Below the pieces are notes generated by a model. It saw only the letters and a list, made by a program, of their open reading frames with translations, was not told the origin of the DNA and searched no databases. The position numbers and the translations under genes are program-made. A DNA stretch of 64,000 bases from JAYFNU01 sp034933305 (GTDB lineage Bacteria; Bacillota; Clostridia; Oscillospirales; Ruminococcaceae), in assembly GCA_034933305.1 (NCBI GenBank), contig JAYFNU010000019.1, forward strand, positions 1 to 64,000, given 5' to 3'. Below, in pieces: positions 38,881 to 47,704 of the stretch (its first letter is position 1; each line of letters begins with the position of its first letter).

Positions 38881-39207
38881 AAAAATTTTTTCAATTTTAG
38901 CAATATTATCTTCAAAAGCGCCCGTCAGCGACGCGAAGGCGCGCAGCTCCGGGTCGTCGCCCGCGATCTCGGCGCGCTGCGCGATGTCGCGCACATCCGC
39001 GACAGCGCTGCGCGCGAGGCCGTCCGCCAGCGGCAGGTCGCCGTCGCGCGTGTGCAGCCGCAGCAGGCGCACCGCGGCGAGATCGTCCGACATGCGGCAG
39101 ACGCACCAGCCGGCGAGCCCCCGCTCGTCGTAGGCCGCCCAGCCGATCTCCCCCGGCGCGAGCGCGACGTCCGCGCAGTCGTCCCGCACTTTTCTGATCG
39201 TCAGCAT
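38866..39207 (-). CDS. 113-residue protein of unknown function
   Basis: I do not recognise this with confidence. The N-terminal half (IGWAAYDERGLAGWCVCRMSDDLAAVRLLRL) looks like part of a GNAT acetyltransferase core, but no acetyl-CoA loop (Q/RxxGxG/A) is present and it is short. It lies 13 bp after rluB and ends in a terminator, so it is the last gene of that unit. It may be a degenerate GNAT. Confidence 0.45.
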   Translation of the reverse strand: MLTIRKVRDDCADVALAPGEIGWAAYDERGLAGWCVCRMSDDLAAVRLLRLHTRDGDLPLADGLARSAVADVRDIAQRAEIAGDDPELRAFASLTGAFEDNIAKIEKIFKTCC

Positions 39208-39220
39208 CGTGCCCGCCCCC

Positions 39221-39949
39221 TCACTCGGAATAGGCGTTGCGCAGCGCCGCCAGTTCTTCCTTTTTGAGCTCCCGGTACTCGCCGGGGCGCAGCATCCCGA
39301 GCCGCAGCGGTCCGACGGCGAAGCGCTTGAGGCGGATGACCTCGAGGCCGACGGCCTCGCACATGCGCCGGATCTGGCGGTTCCTGCCCTCGTACAGCGT
39401 GATCTCCATGACCCCGCGCTGCTCCTCGCTCGCGACGACGCGCACGATGCATTCGGCCGTCTTGTAGCCGTCGTCGAGCGTCACGCCCGCCGACAGCGAG
39501 ATGAGCTGCTCCTCCGTCGGCGCCGGCCGCACGCTGACGCGGTACTGCTTGCCGACGTGGCCTCTCGGGTGGGTGATGAGGTTGGTGAGCGCGCCGTCGT
39601 TCGTCATGAGCACGAGGCCCTCGGAATCCTTGTCGAGCCGGCCGACGGGATACAGCCGCTCCTCCACGCCCGCCATGAGCGAGGCGACGGTCTTTTCGGC
39701 GTGCGCGTCGGCGAGCGTCGTCACATAGCCGCGCGGCTTGTACAGCATGTAGTAGAGCTTCTGCGGCTTCTTCTGGAACCAGACCCGCTCGCCGTCGACG
39801 CTCAGGACGTCCTTCGCGACGTCCATCTTGTCCCCGAGCCCGACGGGCCGCCCGTTGAGGCGCACGCGCCCCTCGCGGATGATCTGTTCGGCTGCGCGGC
39901 GCGAGCAGTAGCCCTGCGCCGACAGCACCTTCTGTATGCGTTCGTCCAT
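39221..39949 (-). CDS. rluB: 23S rRNA pseudouridine synthase, RluB family
   Basis: A 242-residue protein with an N-terminal S4 RNA-binding domain (about 1-60) and a RsuA-type catalytic domain. The catalytic Asp lies in GRLDKDSEGLVLMTNDG, and GRNRQIRRMCEAVGL is typical. It could modify 23S or 16S rRNA; the RluB subgroup is the most common in Clostridia. Confidence 0.92.
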   Translation of the reverse strand: MDERIQKVLSAQGYCSRRAAEQIIREGRVRLNGRPVGLGDKMDVAKDVLSVDGERVWFQKKPQKLYYMLYKPRGYVTTLADAHAEKTVASLMAGVEERLYPVGRLDKDSEGLVLMTNDGALTNLITHPRGHVGKQYRVSVRPAPTEEQLISLSAGVTLDDGYKTAECIVRVVASEEQRGVMEITLYEGRNRQIRRMCEAVGLEVIRLKRFAVGPLRLGMLRPGEYRELKKEELAALRNAYSE

Positions 39950-39962
39950 ATTGTTTCTCCGT

Positions 39963-39990
39963 AAAAAAGGCGGCCGCGCGGACCGCCTTT
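39963..39990 (-). terminator. intrinsic terminator after gerW
   Basis: A stem pairing AAAGGCGG with its complement, then six T on the minus strand, between gerW and rluB. It ends the M50-scpA-scpB-DUF2953-gerW unit. Confidence 0.75.
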
Positions 39991-39995
39991 CGCCG

Positions 39996-40373
39996 TTATT
40001 CTTCCGATTTTCTGCCGGAAATGAGCGCCGACACCTTGTCGATGACCTCCGGCACGGTGCGCACGATGTTGTCCGCCGTGCTCGCGATGGTGTCGAGCTG
40101 CATGAGCTTGACGCTCTCCTTCGTCGTGACGAGGAAGGCGACGGGGGTGATGCTGACGCCGCCGCCGGTGCCGCCGCCGAACTTGTCCGGCGTCTGCTTC
40201 GCGAGGTCGATGCCGCCCGACGCGAAGCCGAAGGTCACCTTGCACACGGGGATGGCCGTCACGCCGTTGGGCATGACGACGGGGTCGCCGATGACGGTGC
40301 CCGAATTCGCCATCTCGCGGATCTTTTCCATCGCTGTCTCGAGCATTTCGTTGATCGGATGCTGTTCAGCCAT
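39996..40373 (-). CDS. gerW: GerW/YtfJ-family sporulation protein
   Basis: A 125-residue member of the YtfJ/GerW family, needed for normal spore germination in B. subtilis. It starts with the HPINEMLETAMEKI helix and has GDPVVMPNGVTAIPV and a Gly-rich loop (KFGGGTGGGVSITP). The DUF2953 partner (YtfI) is immediately upstream with an 8-bp overlap, as in B. subtilis. Confidence 0.93.
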   Translation of the reverse strand: MAEQHPINEMLETAMEKIREMANSGTVIGDPVVMPNGVTAIPVCKVTFGFASGGIDLAKQTPDKFGGGTGGGVSITPVAFLVTTKESVKLMQLDTIASTADNIVRTVPEVIDKVSALISGRKSEE

Positions 40374-41007
40374 TGTCTTTCTCCTTTGCTTCGTTCCCCG
40401 CGGGGGCCGACACCGCGGCGCGCCGTCTGAGGAACACGACGAATGTACCTATCATTATACCCGCGAGCGCGCTGAATTTACAACTGAATTTTTCCGGCGG
40501 CGCATAGGCGTCGGAAAAGACCGGCGTGATGCGCACGTCGGCGAGCTTCACGCAGCGGAAGGTGTTCTCCGCGAGCGCCGTGAGCGCGCCGAATTCCGCC
40601 CACGCCCGGCCGGTCTTGAAGGCCGTTCGCATGGGATCGCCGCAGTCGGGCGCGAGCAGGACGCGGACGTCGCTCACGCGCACGTGCGACAGAAAATACG
40701 CCGCGGCGCGCGTGCCGCCGGCAATATAGCCGCGCAGCTCCGCGAGATCCATGCGCTTCTCCGCTTTTTTCGCTTCCGTTTCGGCGCCGCGCGCCGCCTG
40801 TTCCGCATCCTTCTTCGCTTCCTTCTCGGAGAGGAGCCCCGGCAGGATGCCGATGCGGACGCCGCACACGCGCGCCCAGACCGTCAGCTCCCCGTCCTGC
40901 CACAGCACGCGCGCCGACACGGGCACCGCGCACAGAAGCAGCAGCAGCCCGAGCAGGCCGAGCACCGTCCAGCCGAGGATCTTCAGGATCAGCAGCAGCG
41001 CGCTCAT
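40366..41007 (-). CDS. DUF2953 membrane protein (YtfI-like)
   Basis: A 213-residue protein with one N-terminal membrane helix (about 4-28), an Ala/Glu/Lys-rich coiled segment (60-90) and a beta-rich domain ending near another hydrophobic stretch (about 175-193). This is the DUF2953 pattern. Its pairing with gerW points to a sporulation role. Function is unproven. Confidence 0.75.
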   Translation of the reverse strand: MSALLLILKILGWTVLGLLGLLLLLCAVPVSARVLWQDGELTVWARVCGVRIGILPGLLSEKEAKKDAEQAARGAETEAKKAEKRMDLAELRGYIAGGTRAAAYFLSHVRVSDVRVLLAPDCGDPMRTAFKTGRAWAEFGALTALAENTFRCVKLADVRITPVFSDAYAPPEKFSCKFSALAGIMIGTFVVFLRRRAAVSAPAGNEAKEKDNG

Positions 41008-41576
41008 TCGCCGAAGAGGTCGCCGTCCTCGTCCTCCGCGGGGGCGTCGTCCGTCAGCTCCAGCTCCTCGCTGTACACGGGCGGCAGCTGCGCCGTCGAC
41101 GACAGCCCGAAGCAGCGCAGGAAATTGTCGGTGGTCTTGAAGCTGACCGGGCGCCCCGGCAGATCGAGCCGGCCGGCCTCGCAGATGAGGTTCTTCGCGA
41201 GCAGGCTCGCGACGGGCGAAGAGCTGTCGACGCCGCGGATCTGGTCGATGAAGGACCGGGAGACGGGCTGGTTGTACGCGACGATGCTCAGCACCTCGAG
41301 CGCCGCCTGCGACAGCGGGGTGTTGCGGCGGTTGTCGAGCGCGCGCACGACGAAATCGGCGAACACGGGGCGCGTCGCGAGCTGGTAGCGGTCGTCGAAG
41401 CGCAGCAGCACGACGCCCCGCTGGGCGTCGTCGTATTCGGTCTGCAGCTCTGCGAGCAGCGCGCTCACCGTCTTCGCGTCGACGGCGACCGCGTCGGCGA
41501 TCTTCTCGGCCGAGATGGGCTCGGCGACGGCGAAGAGGACCGCTTCGACCGCGCTTTTATACAATTCAGTGTTCAT
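41004..41576 (-). CDS. scpB: segregation and condensation protein B
   Basis: A 190-residue winged-helix protein that bridges ScpA and SMC. AVEAVLFAVAEPISAEKIA and PLSQAALEVLSIVAYNQPVSR are diagnostic. It overlaps scpA by 11 bp and DUF2953 by 4 bp (ATGA). Confidence 0.95.
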   Translation of the reverse strand: MNTELYKSAVEAVLFAVAEPISAEKIADAVAVDAKTVSALLAELQTEYDDAQRGVVLLRFDDRYQLATRPVFADFVVRALDNRRNTPLSQAALEVLSIVAYNQPVSRSFIDQIRGVDSSSPVASLLAKNLICEAGRLDLPGRPVSFKTTDNFLRCFGLSSTAQLPPVYSEELELTDDAPAEDEDGDLFGE

Positions 41577-42285
41577 GCGCTGTCTCCTTGTGTCTGACGT
41601 TGAACGCGACGCTGCCGTCGTCCGCGACGGCGATGCGCCCCGCCTTGATGAGCTCGAGCACGCCGAGGAAGGTCGCGACCGACTCGCTGCGGCCGCGCAC
41701 GCCCGCGAAGAAATCGCCGAGGCGGCGGGCCTGTCCGCCGCGCAGCATGCGCAGGATGCGCACGACGCGCGATTCGACCGACACGATGGGCGCCGTCACG
41801 ATGGGCTCGAACGCCGCCGTTCCCGGCTGGGCGAGACGCGCGCCCTTGCCCATGATGCTCATGTACGCCTCGAGCAGGCTTTGCGGCTCGTGGCGGAGGC
41901 TGTACTCGCTGTCGAGCCGGATCTCGAGCGGCTCGCGGACGTAAAAATTGACGCCCTCGGCCATGTCGCGCAGGCGCTGGGCCGCCTTTTTGCACAGATG
42001 ATACTCAACGAGCTGACCGGTCAGCTCGCGCTCGAGCTCCTGCTGCTCCTCGCTGCGCGGCAGCAGCGCGACGGACTTCATGTAGACGAGCCGCGCCGCC
42101 ATTTCGATGAACTCGCTCGCGGGGTCGAGAGACGCGGTGTCCGCCGCCGACATGAAGGCGAGATACTGGTCGATGAGCTCGTAAATGCGGATGTCGTACA
42201 GCTCCATCTTTTTCTTCGCGATAAGATGCAGCAGCAGGTCGAGCGGCCCCTCGAAATCTTCAGTTTTGAACCTGATCTCGTCCAA
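41566..42285 (-). CDS. scpA: segregation and condensation protein A
   Basis: A 239-residue kleisin. FEGPLDLLLHLIAKKKM at the N-terminus contacts the SMC neck, and the C-terminal winged helix (VATFLGVLELIKAGRI) contacts the SMC head. I choose a TTG start at 42285 after AAGGA, which gives the family-typical (M)DEIRFKTEDFEGP start. An earlier TTG at the upstream stop lacks a ribosome site. Confidence 0.93.
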   Translation of the reverse strand: MDEIRFKTEDFEGPLDLLLHLIAKKKMELYDIRIYELIDQYLAFMSAADTASLDPASEFIEMAARLVYMKSVALLPRSEEQQELERELTGQLVEYHLCKKAAQRLRDMAEGVNFYVREPLEIRLDSEYSLRHEPQSLLEAYMSIMGKGARLAQPGTAAFEPIVTAPIVSVESRVVRILRMLRGGQARRLGDFFAGVRGRSESVATFLGVLELIKAGRIAVADDGSVAFNVRHKETAHEH

Positions 42286-42302
42286 TTCGGTGTCCTTTGT
42301 CG

Positions 42303-42977
42303 TCAAAGCGCGCTTTGCGCGAGGTGGGAGCCGGCGACGAGGTCGATGAGCCCCGTCACCTTGTCGAGAAACGTGAGCACGGCGTTCGTCGCCGCCGTCA
42401 GCGGCGCGTCGAAGACGCTCGTCAGCATCAGCAGCGCGAAGACCGCGATAAAGATGTAGCGCTCGTATTTCATGATGCCGAAATAGATGCGCTCGGGCAG
42501 AAAGGCCGTATAGATGCGCGAGCCGTCGAACGGCGGAAAGGGCATGAGATTGAAGATCGCGAGGTAGACGTCGATGATGACCATGTAATAGAGCACCAGC
42601 GCGGCGTAGCTCCAGAACCCCGAGGCGGCCGGCGCCGTGTAGGCGACGATCTTGTACAGACACATCGCGACGTAGGCCATGAGCAGGTTCGACACCGGGC
42701 CCGCGAGGGCCGACAGCGCCATGCCCGCGCGCGGGTTTTTGTAATAGCGCGGATCGATGGGCACCGGCTTTGCCCAGCCGATGCCGACGGCGAGCAGACA
42801 GAGGGTGCCGAGCATGTCGAAATGCCGCAGCGGATTGAGCGAGATGCGCCCGGCGCGTTTCGCCGTCGGATCGCCCAGCCACAGCGACACGAGCCCGTGC
42901 GCCGACTCGTGCACGGGGATGGCCGTCACGAGGATGACGACGCGCGAGATAAGTTTTAAAAGAAAGTTATAATCCAT
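42303..42977 (-). CDS. site-2 protease family (M50) membrane metalloprotease
   Basis: A 224-residue membrane protein with about five helices. The active site has HESAH (about residues 24-28) and a second motif with an Asp ligand in NLMPFPPFDGSRI. It resembles the YwhC/SpoIVFB-related minimal M50 family. The substrate is unknown. It is the first gene of the scpAB-gerW unit. Confidence 0.9.
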   Translation of the reverse strand: MDYNFLLKLISRVVILVTAIPVHESAHGLVSLWLGDPTAKRAGRISLNPLRHFDMLGTLCLLAVGIGWAKPVPIDPRYYKNPRAGMALSALAGPVSNLLMAYVAMCLYKIVAYTAPAASGFWSYAALVLYYMVIIDVYLAIFNLMPFPPFDGSRIYTAFLPERIYFGIMKYERYIFIAVFALLMLTSVFDAPLTAATNAVLTFLDKVTGLIDLVAGSHLAQSAL

Positions 42978-42998
42978 ATCGTTCCACCTGATCTATGT

Positions 42999-43027
42999 AT
43001 TATATAGAAATCCCGCAAAAAATACAA
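42999..43027 (-). promoter_or_regulatory. sigma-A promoter of the M50-scpAB-gerW unit
   Basis: On the minus strand TTGTAT (43027-43022), a 17-bp spacer and TATAAT (43004-42999), about 22 bp before the ATG. Confidence 0.75.
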
Positions 43028-43057
43028 TCCGGGGATCGGCGGCGGGCGCTTTTTGCG

Positions 43058-43087
43058 TTGCAGGCCGCGCCGCGCGTGTGGTATAGT
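43058..43087 (+). promoter_or_regulatory. sigma-A promoter of the GNAT gene
   Basis: TTGCAG (43058-43063), an 18-bp spacer and TATAGT (43082-43087), 36 bp before the ATG. It is divergent from the M50 promoter. Confidence 0.6.
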
Positions 43088-43123
43088 GGAAAAAACGGCG
43101 CGGGACGGGAAGGGGCGGCGGCG

Positions 43124-43573
43124 ATGGGAGCCATTCGGAAAGCAAAGACGGACGACGCGGCGAGGATCGCGGAGATGCTCGTCTTCAACAACCGGCTGTA
43201 TTACTTCCCCATCTTTCGGGACGAGGCCTATTCCTTCGGCAGGATGCAGGTGCCCGCGGTCGAGCGGGAATACCTCGATCCGCAGGCGCTCGCGCAGACC
43301 TTCGTCTTCGACGACGGCGGCATCGTCAAGGGCATGATCCGCATCCGCGCGCGGGAGATCGTCAAGCTCTACGTCGAGCCGAGCTTCCAGGGGCAGGGCA
43401 TCGGCGCGGCGCTGCTGGACTTCGCGGTCGCGCGGCACGGCGCGGACCACCTCTGGGCGCTCGAAAAAAACACGCGCGCCCTCGCCTTTTACGGGCGGAA
43501 CGGCTTTCGCCCGACGGGCGAGCGCGTCGCCGAGGAGGGCACCGCGGAATATCTCCTGCGCCTCGCGCGGTGA
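43124..43573 (+). CDS. GNAT-family N-acetyltransferase
   Basis: A 149-residue acetyl-CoA-dependent transferase. The core strand is IVKLYVEPSFQ, the acetyl-CoA loop GQGIGAALLDFA and the C-terminal motif NTRALAFYGRNGFRPTGE. The ATG at 43124 lies after a purine-rich site. The acceptor is unknown. Confidence 0.9.
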   Translation: MGAIRKAKTDDAARIAEMLVFNNRLYYFPIFRDEAYSFGRMQVPAVEREYLDPQALAQTFVFDDGGIVKGMIRIRAREIVKLYVEPSFQGQGIGAALLDFAVARHGADHLWALEKNTRALAFYGRNGFRPTGERVAEEGTAEYLLRLAR

Positions 43574-43587
43574 GACTGTGACAACCG

Positions 43588-43611
43588 CCGCGCGGGCCGG
43601 GCCCGCGCGGA
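43588..43611. other. GC-rich hairpin between GNAT and membrane protein
   Basis: A perfect inverted repeat of about 11 bp arms with almost no loop. It has no T-tract, so it may be a weak or Rho-assisted stop, or an RNA 3' end stabiliser. Confidence 0.35.
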
Positions 43612-43648
43612 ACAAAATCATGGAAAGCAACAGAAAGAGGGGTGTGCC

Positions 43649-44317
43649 ATGTTCAGATTCTGGGGTTCCGGTTCGCCGGAGGTCATGCGGCAGGTCGGCG
43701 CGATCGCCGTGCGCAGCACCGAAAATTTCAACTGGACGTTCATCTTCATCCTCGCGGTCGTCTTCTACGTTTACTGGACGGAGATCCGCAACAAAAACTA
43801 CCCGGCGGTGTGGGCGGGCCTCGCGCTGTACGGCGTGCACTGGCTGTACGAGATCGTCAACGCCGTCATCGGCCACGTCTTCGGCTATCCGCTGTGGTCG
43901 GTGTCCAACGCGTCGACCACCTTCATCCTGCTCGTGGGCGTGTCCTGGGAGCTGTCGATGATGTTCGCGCTCGCCGGCGTCATCTCCTTCAAGATGCTGC
44001 CCGACGACCGCAGCGCGCGCTATTTCACAAAGAACGGCGGAAAGGGCGTCAGCTGCAAGCTCGCCGGCGCGCTCGAGATGGCGCTGCTGTTCGCGCTGTT
44101 CGAATCCTTCCTCGCGGGCACAAGCAACGGGTCGTTCCTGTGGGTCTACAAATGGTGGGGCGTGCTGCCGGTGTTCATCACGACCTATGTGCCGTTCTTC
44201 CTCGCGAGCAACTACGTCCCCGACATGGCGCCCAAAAAGCGGCGGGCCTTCCTGATCGGCCTGTGGGGGCTCGTGGCGGTGCTGCTCGCCGTGCTCATCC
44301 CGCTCGGGATCATTTAG
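43649..44317 (+). CDS. integral membrane protein of unknown family
   Basis: A 222-residue protein with about six membrane helices (near 28-43, 53-80, 86-113, 140-158, 171-188 and 200-222), rich in aromatic residues. I see no catalytic or transport motif. The start follows GAGGGG. It appears to stand alone between the GNAT gene and rpmB. Confidence 0.7.
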   Translation: MFRFWGSGSPEVMRQVGAIAVRSTENFNWTFIFILAVVFYVYWTEIRNKNYPAVWAGLALYGVHWLYEIVNAVIGHVFGYPLWSVSNASTTFILLVGVSWELSMMFALAGVISFKMLPDDRSARYFTKNGGKGVSCKLAGALEMALLFALFESFLAGTSNGSFLWVYKWWGVLPVFITTYVPFFLASNYVPDMAPKKRRAFLIGLWGLVAVLLAVLIPLGII

Positions 44318-44365
44318 GCCCCGCGGGCGGCTTTCGCGCTTTCCCGCGGATGCGGAAAAAAACGC

Positions 44366-44394
44366 TTGCAATTGCCGTCTCAATCTGCTATTAT
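44366..44394 (+). promoter_or_regulatory. sigma-A promoter of rpmB
   Basis: TTGCAA (44366-44371), a 17-bp spacer and TATTAT (44389-44394). A strong AAGGAGG site precedes the rpmB ATG. Confidence 0.75.
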
Positions 44395-44433
44395 ACTATT
44401 CGCGACTATTTCAGTTATAAGGAGGTGCAGAGT

Positions 44434-44622
44434 ATGGCTAAATGCGAAATCTGCGGAAAGGGAGTCGCCTTCGGCATCAAGGTATCCCACTCCCACAGGC
44501 GTTCAAACAGGACCTTCAAACCGAACGTCAGGCGTGTCAAGGCGATGGTCGACGGTACCCCGAAGCACATCTACGCCTGCACCCGTTGTCTGCGTTCCGG
44601 CAAGGTAAACCGCGCAGTATAA
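44434..44622 (+). CDS. rpmB: 50S ribosomal protein bL28
   Basis: A 62-residue ribosomal protein of the zinc-binding (C+) form: CEIC near the N-terminus and CTRC near the C-terminus. SHSHRRSNRTFKPNVRRVK is the family core. It is monocistronic between its own promoter and terminator. In B. subtilis rpmB lies next to spoVM, whereas here they are about 22 kb apart. Confidence 0.97.
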   Translation: MAKCEICGKGVAFGIKVSHSHRRSNRTFKPNVRRVKAMVDGTPKHIYACTRCLRSGKVNRAV

Positions 44623-44647
44623 ACGACGTTTGGATCCGCTGCAAAGA

Positions 44648-44673
44648 CCCGCTCCGACAGGGGCGGGCTTTTT
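44648..44673 (+). terminator. intrinsic terminator of rpmB
   Basis: An 8-bp stem (44648-44655 with 44660-44667, one G-U pair), GACA loop, then five T. Confidence 0.85.
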
Positions 44674-44687
44674 GTTGTCCGCGGGCG

Positions 44688-44716
44688 TTGCCGCGCGGGG
44701 CGCCGTGTGGTACACT
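44688..44716 (+). promoter_or_regulatory. sigma-A promoter of the tandem GT2 gene
   Basis: TTGCCG (44688-44693), a 17-bp spacer and TACACT (44711-44716), 30 bp before the ATG. Confidence 0.6.
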
Positions 44717-44746
44717 GGACACAGGAAACGAAAGAAAGGCGCAGCT

Positions 44747-46576
44747 ATGGACAGAGGCTCGAAGCCCGTGCCCGCGTGGGCAAACAGCAACCCGCTCTTC
44801 AAATACGGCTACAAGACCGTGCGCATGCTCAAAAACGAGGGGCTCGCGCAGACGGTCTTCGCGGCGAAATACGTCACGCGCCGTTACTTCAAGCTGAAAA
44901 GCATCAAAAAGGCTTTTTACCTCACGCCGGAGCAGCGCGCGCAGCAGCAGGCGGCGGTCTTCCCCTGCATGCCGCTCGTCAGCGTCGTCGTGCCGCTGTA
45001 CAACACGGACGAGGGCTATCTGCGCGACCTCATCGGATCGGTCCGCGCGCAGAGCTACCGGAACTGGGAGCTGTGCCTCGCCGACGGCAGCGACGCCGCG
45101 CACGGCAGCGTCGGCGACATCGCGCGGGAATCTGCGGCCGCTGACGCGCGCATCCGCTACAAAAAGCTCGAAAAAAACGAGGGCATCGCCGGCAACCGCA
45201 ACGCCGCCGTCCGCATGTCGAGCGGCGCGTATGTCGGCCTGCTCGATCACGACGACCTGCTCGCGCAGTCGGCGCTGTACGACGTCGTCGAAGCGATCAA
45301 CGCGACGGGCGCGGATTTTCTCTATTCCGACGAGGCGACGTTCGTCAATAAGCCGTCCGACAGCCGCTCGATGCATTTCAAGCCCTGCTTTTCGCCCGAC
45401 TTCCTGCGCGGATGCAATTACATCTGCCATTTCTCCGTCATCCGGCGCTCGCTCCTCGATGAAACGGGGCTGTACGATCCGGCGTTCGACGGCAGCGAGG
45501 ACTACGATTTCACGCTGCGCGTCACGGAGAAAGCGAAAAAGATCCACCACATCGCGAAGCCCCTGTACTACTGGCGCATTCACGCGGGCTCCGTCGCCGC
45601 CGACATCTCCGCGAAGCCCTACGCCTACGACGCCGCGCGCCGCTCGGTGCAGGCGCACCTCGACCGCACGGGGCTCAGGGGCACCGTCGTCTACTCGAAG
45701 GCCGTGCCGATGATGCGGGTCATTTACGACATCATCGGCGAGCCGCTCGTGTCGATCATCATCCCCTCCTGCGACCACGCCGACATGCTCGGAAAATGCA
45801 TCGGCTCGGTGCTCGGGAAAAGCACGTACAAGAATCTGGAGATCATCGTTCTCGAGAACGGCAGCAAGGAAGACGCGACCTTCGCGTATTACAAGTCGCT
45901 CGCGGGCAACCCGCGCGTGCGCGTCGTCGCCTACGACAAACAGAACGTGCCGTTCAACTTTTCCGCGCTCAACAACTATGCGCGGCAGTTCGCGAAGGGA
46001 GAGCAGCTGCTGTTCCTGAACAACGACATCGAGGTCATCACCCCCGGCTGGATCGAAGAGATGCTCATGTTCACCCAGCGGGCCGACGTCGGCGCGTGCG
46101 GCATCAAGCTGCTGTACCCGAACGACACCGTTCAGCACGGCGGCATCGCGATGGGGGTGTGCGGCAGCGCGGCGAACCTCTGCCCGCTGTTCCCGCGCGA
46201 TCACGAGGGCTACATGAGCCGCCTCGCCATCGCGTCGAACATGTCGGCGTGCACGGCGGCCTGCCTCATGGTCAAGGCGGCGGCCTTCGACGCCGTCGGC
46301 GGCTTCGACGAGCAGCTCGCGGTCAGCTTCAACGACGTCGACTTGTGCCTCAAGCTGCGCGAAAAGGGATACCTCATCGTCTTCAATCCCGTCGCCGAGG
46401 CGTATCATTACGAATCCCGCACGCGCGGCTACGACAAAAACGGCGAGAAAAAAGCGCGCATGGAGCGCGAAAAGGCGCTGCTGCGCAAAAAATGGCCGTC
46501 CTACTACGAGGAGGATCCCGGCGACCCGTATTACAACAGGAACTTCGGCAAAAACAGCGTCAGCTACGACGCGTAA
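44747..46576 (+). CDS. tandem GT2 glycosyltransferase (rhamnosyltransferase-like)
   Basis: A 609-residue protein with two GT2 regions. The first (about 80-300) has VVPLYNTDEGYLRDLI, LADGSDA, LLDHDDLL and SEDYDFTLR. The second (about 335-560) has SIIIPSCDHADML, LENGSKE, LFLNNDIEV and FNDVDLCLK. This is the pattern of double-domain transferases in O-antigen and capsule synthesis. It has its own promoter. The sugar is not predictable from sequence. Confidence 0.9.
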   Translation: MDRGSKPVPAWANSNPLFKYGYKTVRMLKNEGLAQTVFAAKYVTRRYFKLKSIKKAFYLTPEQRAQQQAAVFPCMPLVSVVVPLYNTDEGYLRDLIGSVRAQSYRNWELCLADGSDAAHGSVGDIARESAAADARIRYKKLEKNEGIAGNRNAAVRMSSGAYVGLLDHDDLLAQSALYDVVEAINATGADFLYSDEATFVNKPSDSRSMHFKPCFSPDFLRGCNYICHFSVIRRSLLDETGLYDPAFDGSEDYDFTLRVTEKAKKIHHIAKPLYYWRIHAGSVAADISAKPYAYDAARRSVQAHLDRTGLRGTVVYSKAVPMMRVIYDIIGEPLVSIIIPSCDHADMLGKCIGSVLGKSTYKNLEIIVLENGSKEDATFAYYKSLAGNPRVRVVAYDKQNVPFNFSALNNYARQFAKGEQLLFLNNDIEVITPGWIEEMLMFTQRADVGACGIKLLYPNDTVQHGGIAMGVCGSAANLCPLFPRDHEGYMSRLAIASNMSACTAACLMVKAAAFDAVGGFDEQLAVSFNDVDLCLKLREKGYLIVFNPVAEAYHYESRTRGYDKNGEKKARMEREKALLRKKWPSYYEEDPGDPYYNRNFGKNSVSYDA

Positions 46577-46615
46577 GAGCCGGGCGCGCAGCCGGGACGC
46601 CGATACAGACATAAA

Positions 46616-46647
46616 GGGAGCGCGTCCCCGCCCGGGGACGCGCTCCC
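46616..46647. terminator. possible bidirectional terminator hairpin
   Basis: A perfect 14-bp stem with a GCCC loop between the GT2 gene (+) and pyrF (-). The T-tract is weak on both sides (TT and TTT), so termination efficiency is uncertain. Confidence 0.5.
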
Positions 46648-46737
46648 TTGCGCTGTATTAAGAATATAAGACCGCGGCCCTGCCGCGGCGCGCGGAGGGG
46701 CCCGCCCGAAAGGCGGCTGCGGCCGCGCGGACGGGGA

Positions 46738-47586
46738 TCAGCGGTCGAAAGCGGCCGCACGGAGCGCGTCGCGCAGCGTCTGCGCCGACGTGCGGACGTC
46801 CGCAAAGTAATCCGCCGCGTTGTCCGCCCTGCTCGAAAAGATGATCCCGCGCGAGCTGTTGACCATGAGCCGCCGCCCGTTGCGGCCGAAAATTCCCTTC
46901 AGATCGGCCGGCGACGCGCCCTGCGCGCCCACCCCGGCGGCGAGCAGCGGCATATCCTCGCCCACGATCTCGCGCACGCGGCGCAGCTCGGGGATATAGG
47001 TCGCGCCCGCTTCCGCGATGAGGTTTCCGTTGATGTTCCAGTCGTGCGCGACGAGCCGCGCGACCTCCTCGTAGACCTGCCGTCCGTCCGCCAGCACCAG
47101 ATGCTGGATCTCCGGCGCGGAGGGATTGCTGTCGTGCACGAACACCAGCACGCCCTTGGTCTCGTCCTCCAGATAGTCGCGCACCGTGTCCGAGCCGAAC
47201 CACGGCGTCACGAGGACACAGTCGAAGCCCAGCCAGCCGAACAGCTCGCCCGCCACCATGCGCACCGACTCGCCCATTTCCGAGCGCTTGGTGTCGGCGA
47301 ACAGGAGGATATCGGGGTATTTTTCCCTGATGTAGGCGTTCGTCCGGCGAAGACCCTCCAGGCCCTCGGCGCCGAAGCCCGCGTAGAAGCTCACGTTGAT
47401 CTTGTAGATGACGGCGATATCCGCGGTCGCGTCGACGACCCCGCGGTTGAACGCGAAGATGGCGTCGCTCACGGTGCGGTCCTCGCGCAGAAAGACGGGG
47501 ATGCGGTCCCAGCGGCTGTCGAGCCCCACGCAGACGTGGGAATCCTTGGTGTCAAGCGAATGCTTGAGCGCATCGATGAATTTCAT
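46738..47586 (-). CDS. pyrF: orotidine-5'-phosphate decarboxylase, type 2
   Basis: A 282-residue TIM-barrel enzyme making UMP from OMP. CVGLDSRWDRIP near the start, the catalytic FADTKRSEMG (Asp-x-Lys-Arg) and the long form mark the second PyrF subfamily. The ATG at 47586 follows GAGGTGCAA. It is not linked to other pyr genes. Confidence 0.94.
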   Translation of the reverse strand: MKFIDALKHSLDTKDSHVCVGLDSRWDRIPVFLREDRTVSDAIFAFNRGVVDATADIAVIYKINVSFYAGFGAEGLEGLRRTNAYIREKYPDILLFADTKRSEMGESVRMVAGELFGWLGFDCVLVTPWFGSDTVRDYLEDETKGVLVFVHDSNPSAPEIQHLVLADGRQVYEEVARLVAHDWNINGNLIAEAGATYIPELRRVREIVGEDMPLLAAGVGAQGASPADLKGIFGRNGRRLMVNSSRGIIFSSRADNAADYFADVRTSAQTLRDALRAAAFDR

Positions 47587-47604
47587 TTGCACCTCACAAA
47601 GCAC

Positions 47605-47629
47605 ATCGGCGGCGAAAGCTGCCGCCGAT
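47605..47629 (-). promoter_or_regulatory. leader hairpin in the pyrF 5' untranslated region
   Basis: A perfect 9-bp inverted repeat (47605-47613 with 47621-47629) lies between the pyrF promoter and its ribosome site. Without a T-tract it is not a terminator. It may affect mRNA stability or translation. Confidence 0.45.
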
Positions 47630-47644
47630 CCTCAAATTTTTTCC

Positions 47645-47673
47645 ATTATACTTCACCCGCGCGATATGTTCAA
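47645..47673 (-). promoter_or_regulatory. sigma-A promoter of pyrF
   Basis: On the minus strand TTGAAC (47673-47668), a 17-bp spacer and TATAAT (47650-47645). Confidence 0.8.
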
Positions 47674-47704
47674 CGGTGAAAACGGGCCCCGGCGGATTTT
47701 GCGG

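Noticed and set aside
42956..44383. A 475-codon minus-strand frame opposite the GNAT and membrane protein genes
   Set aside because: The plus-strand genes have promoters, ribosome sites and a clear GNAT motif, whereas the minus product is charged low-complexity sequence.
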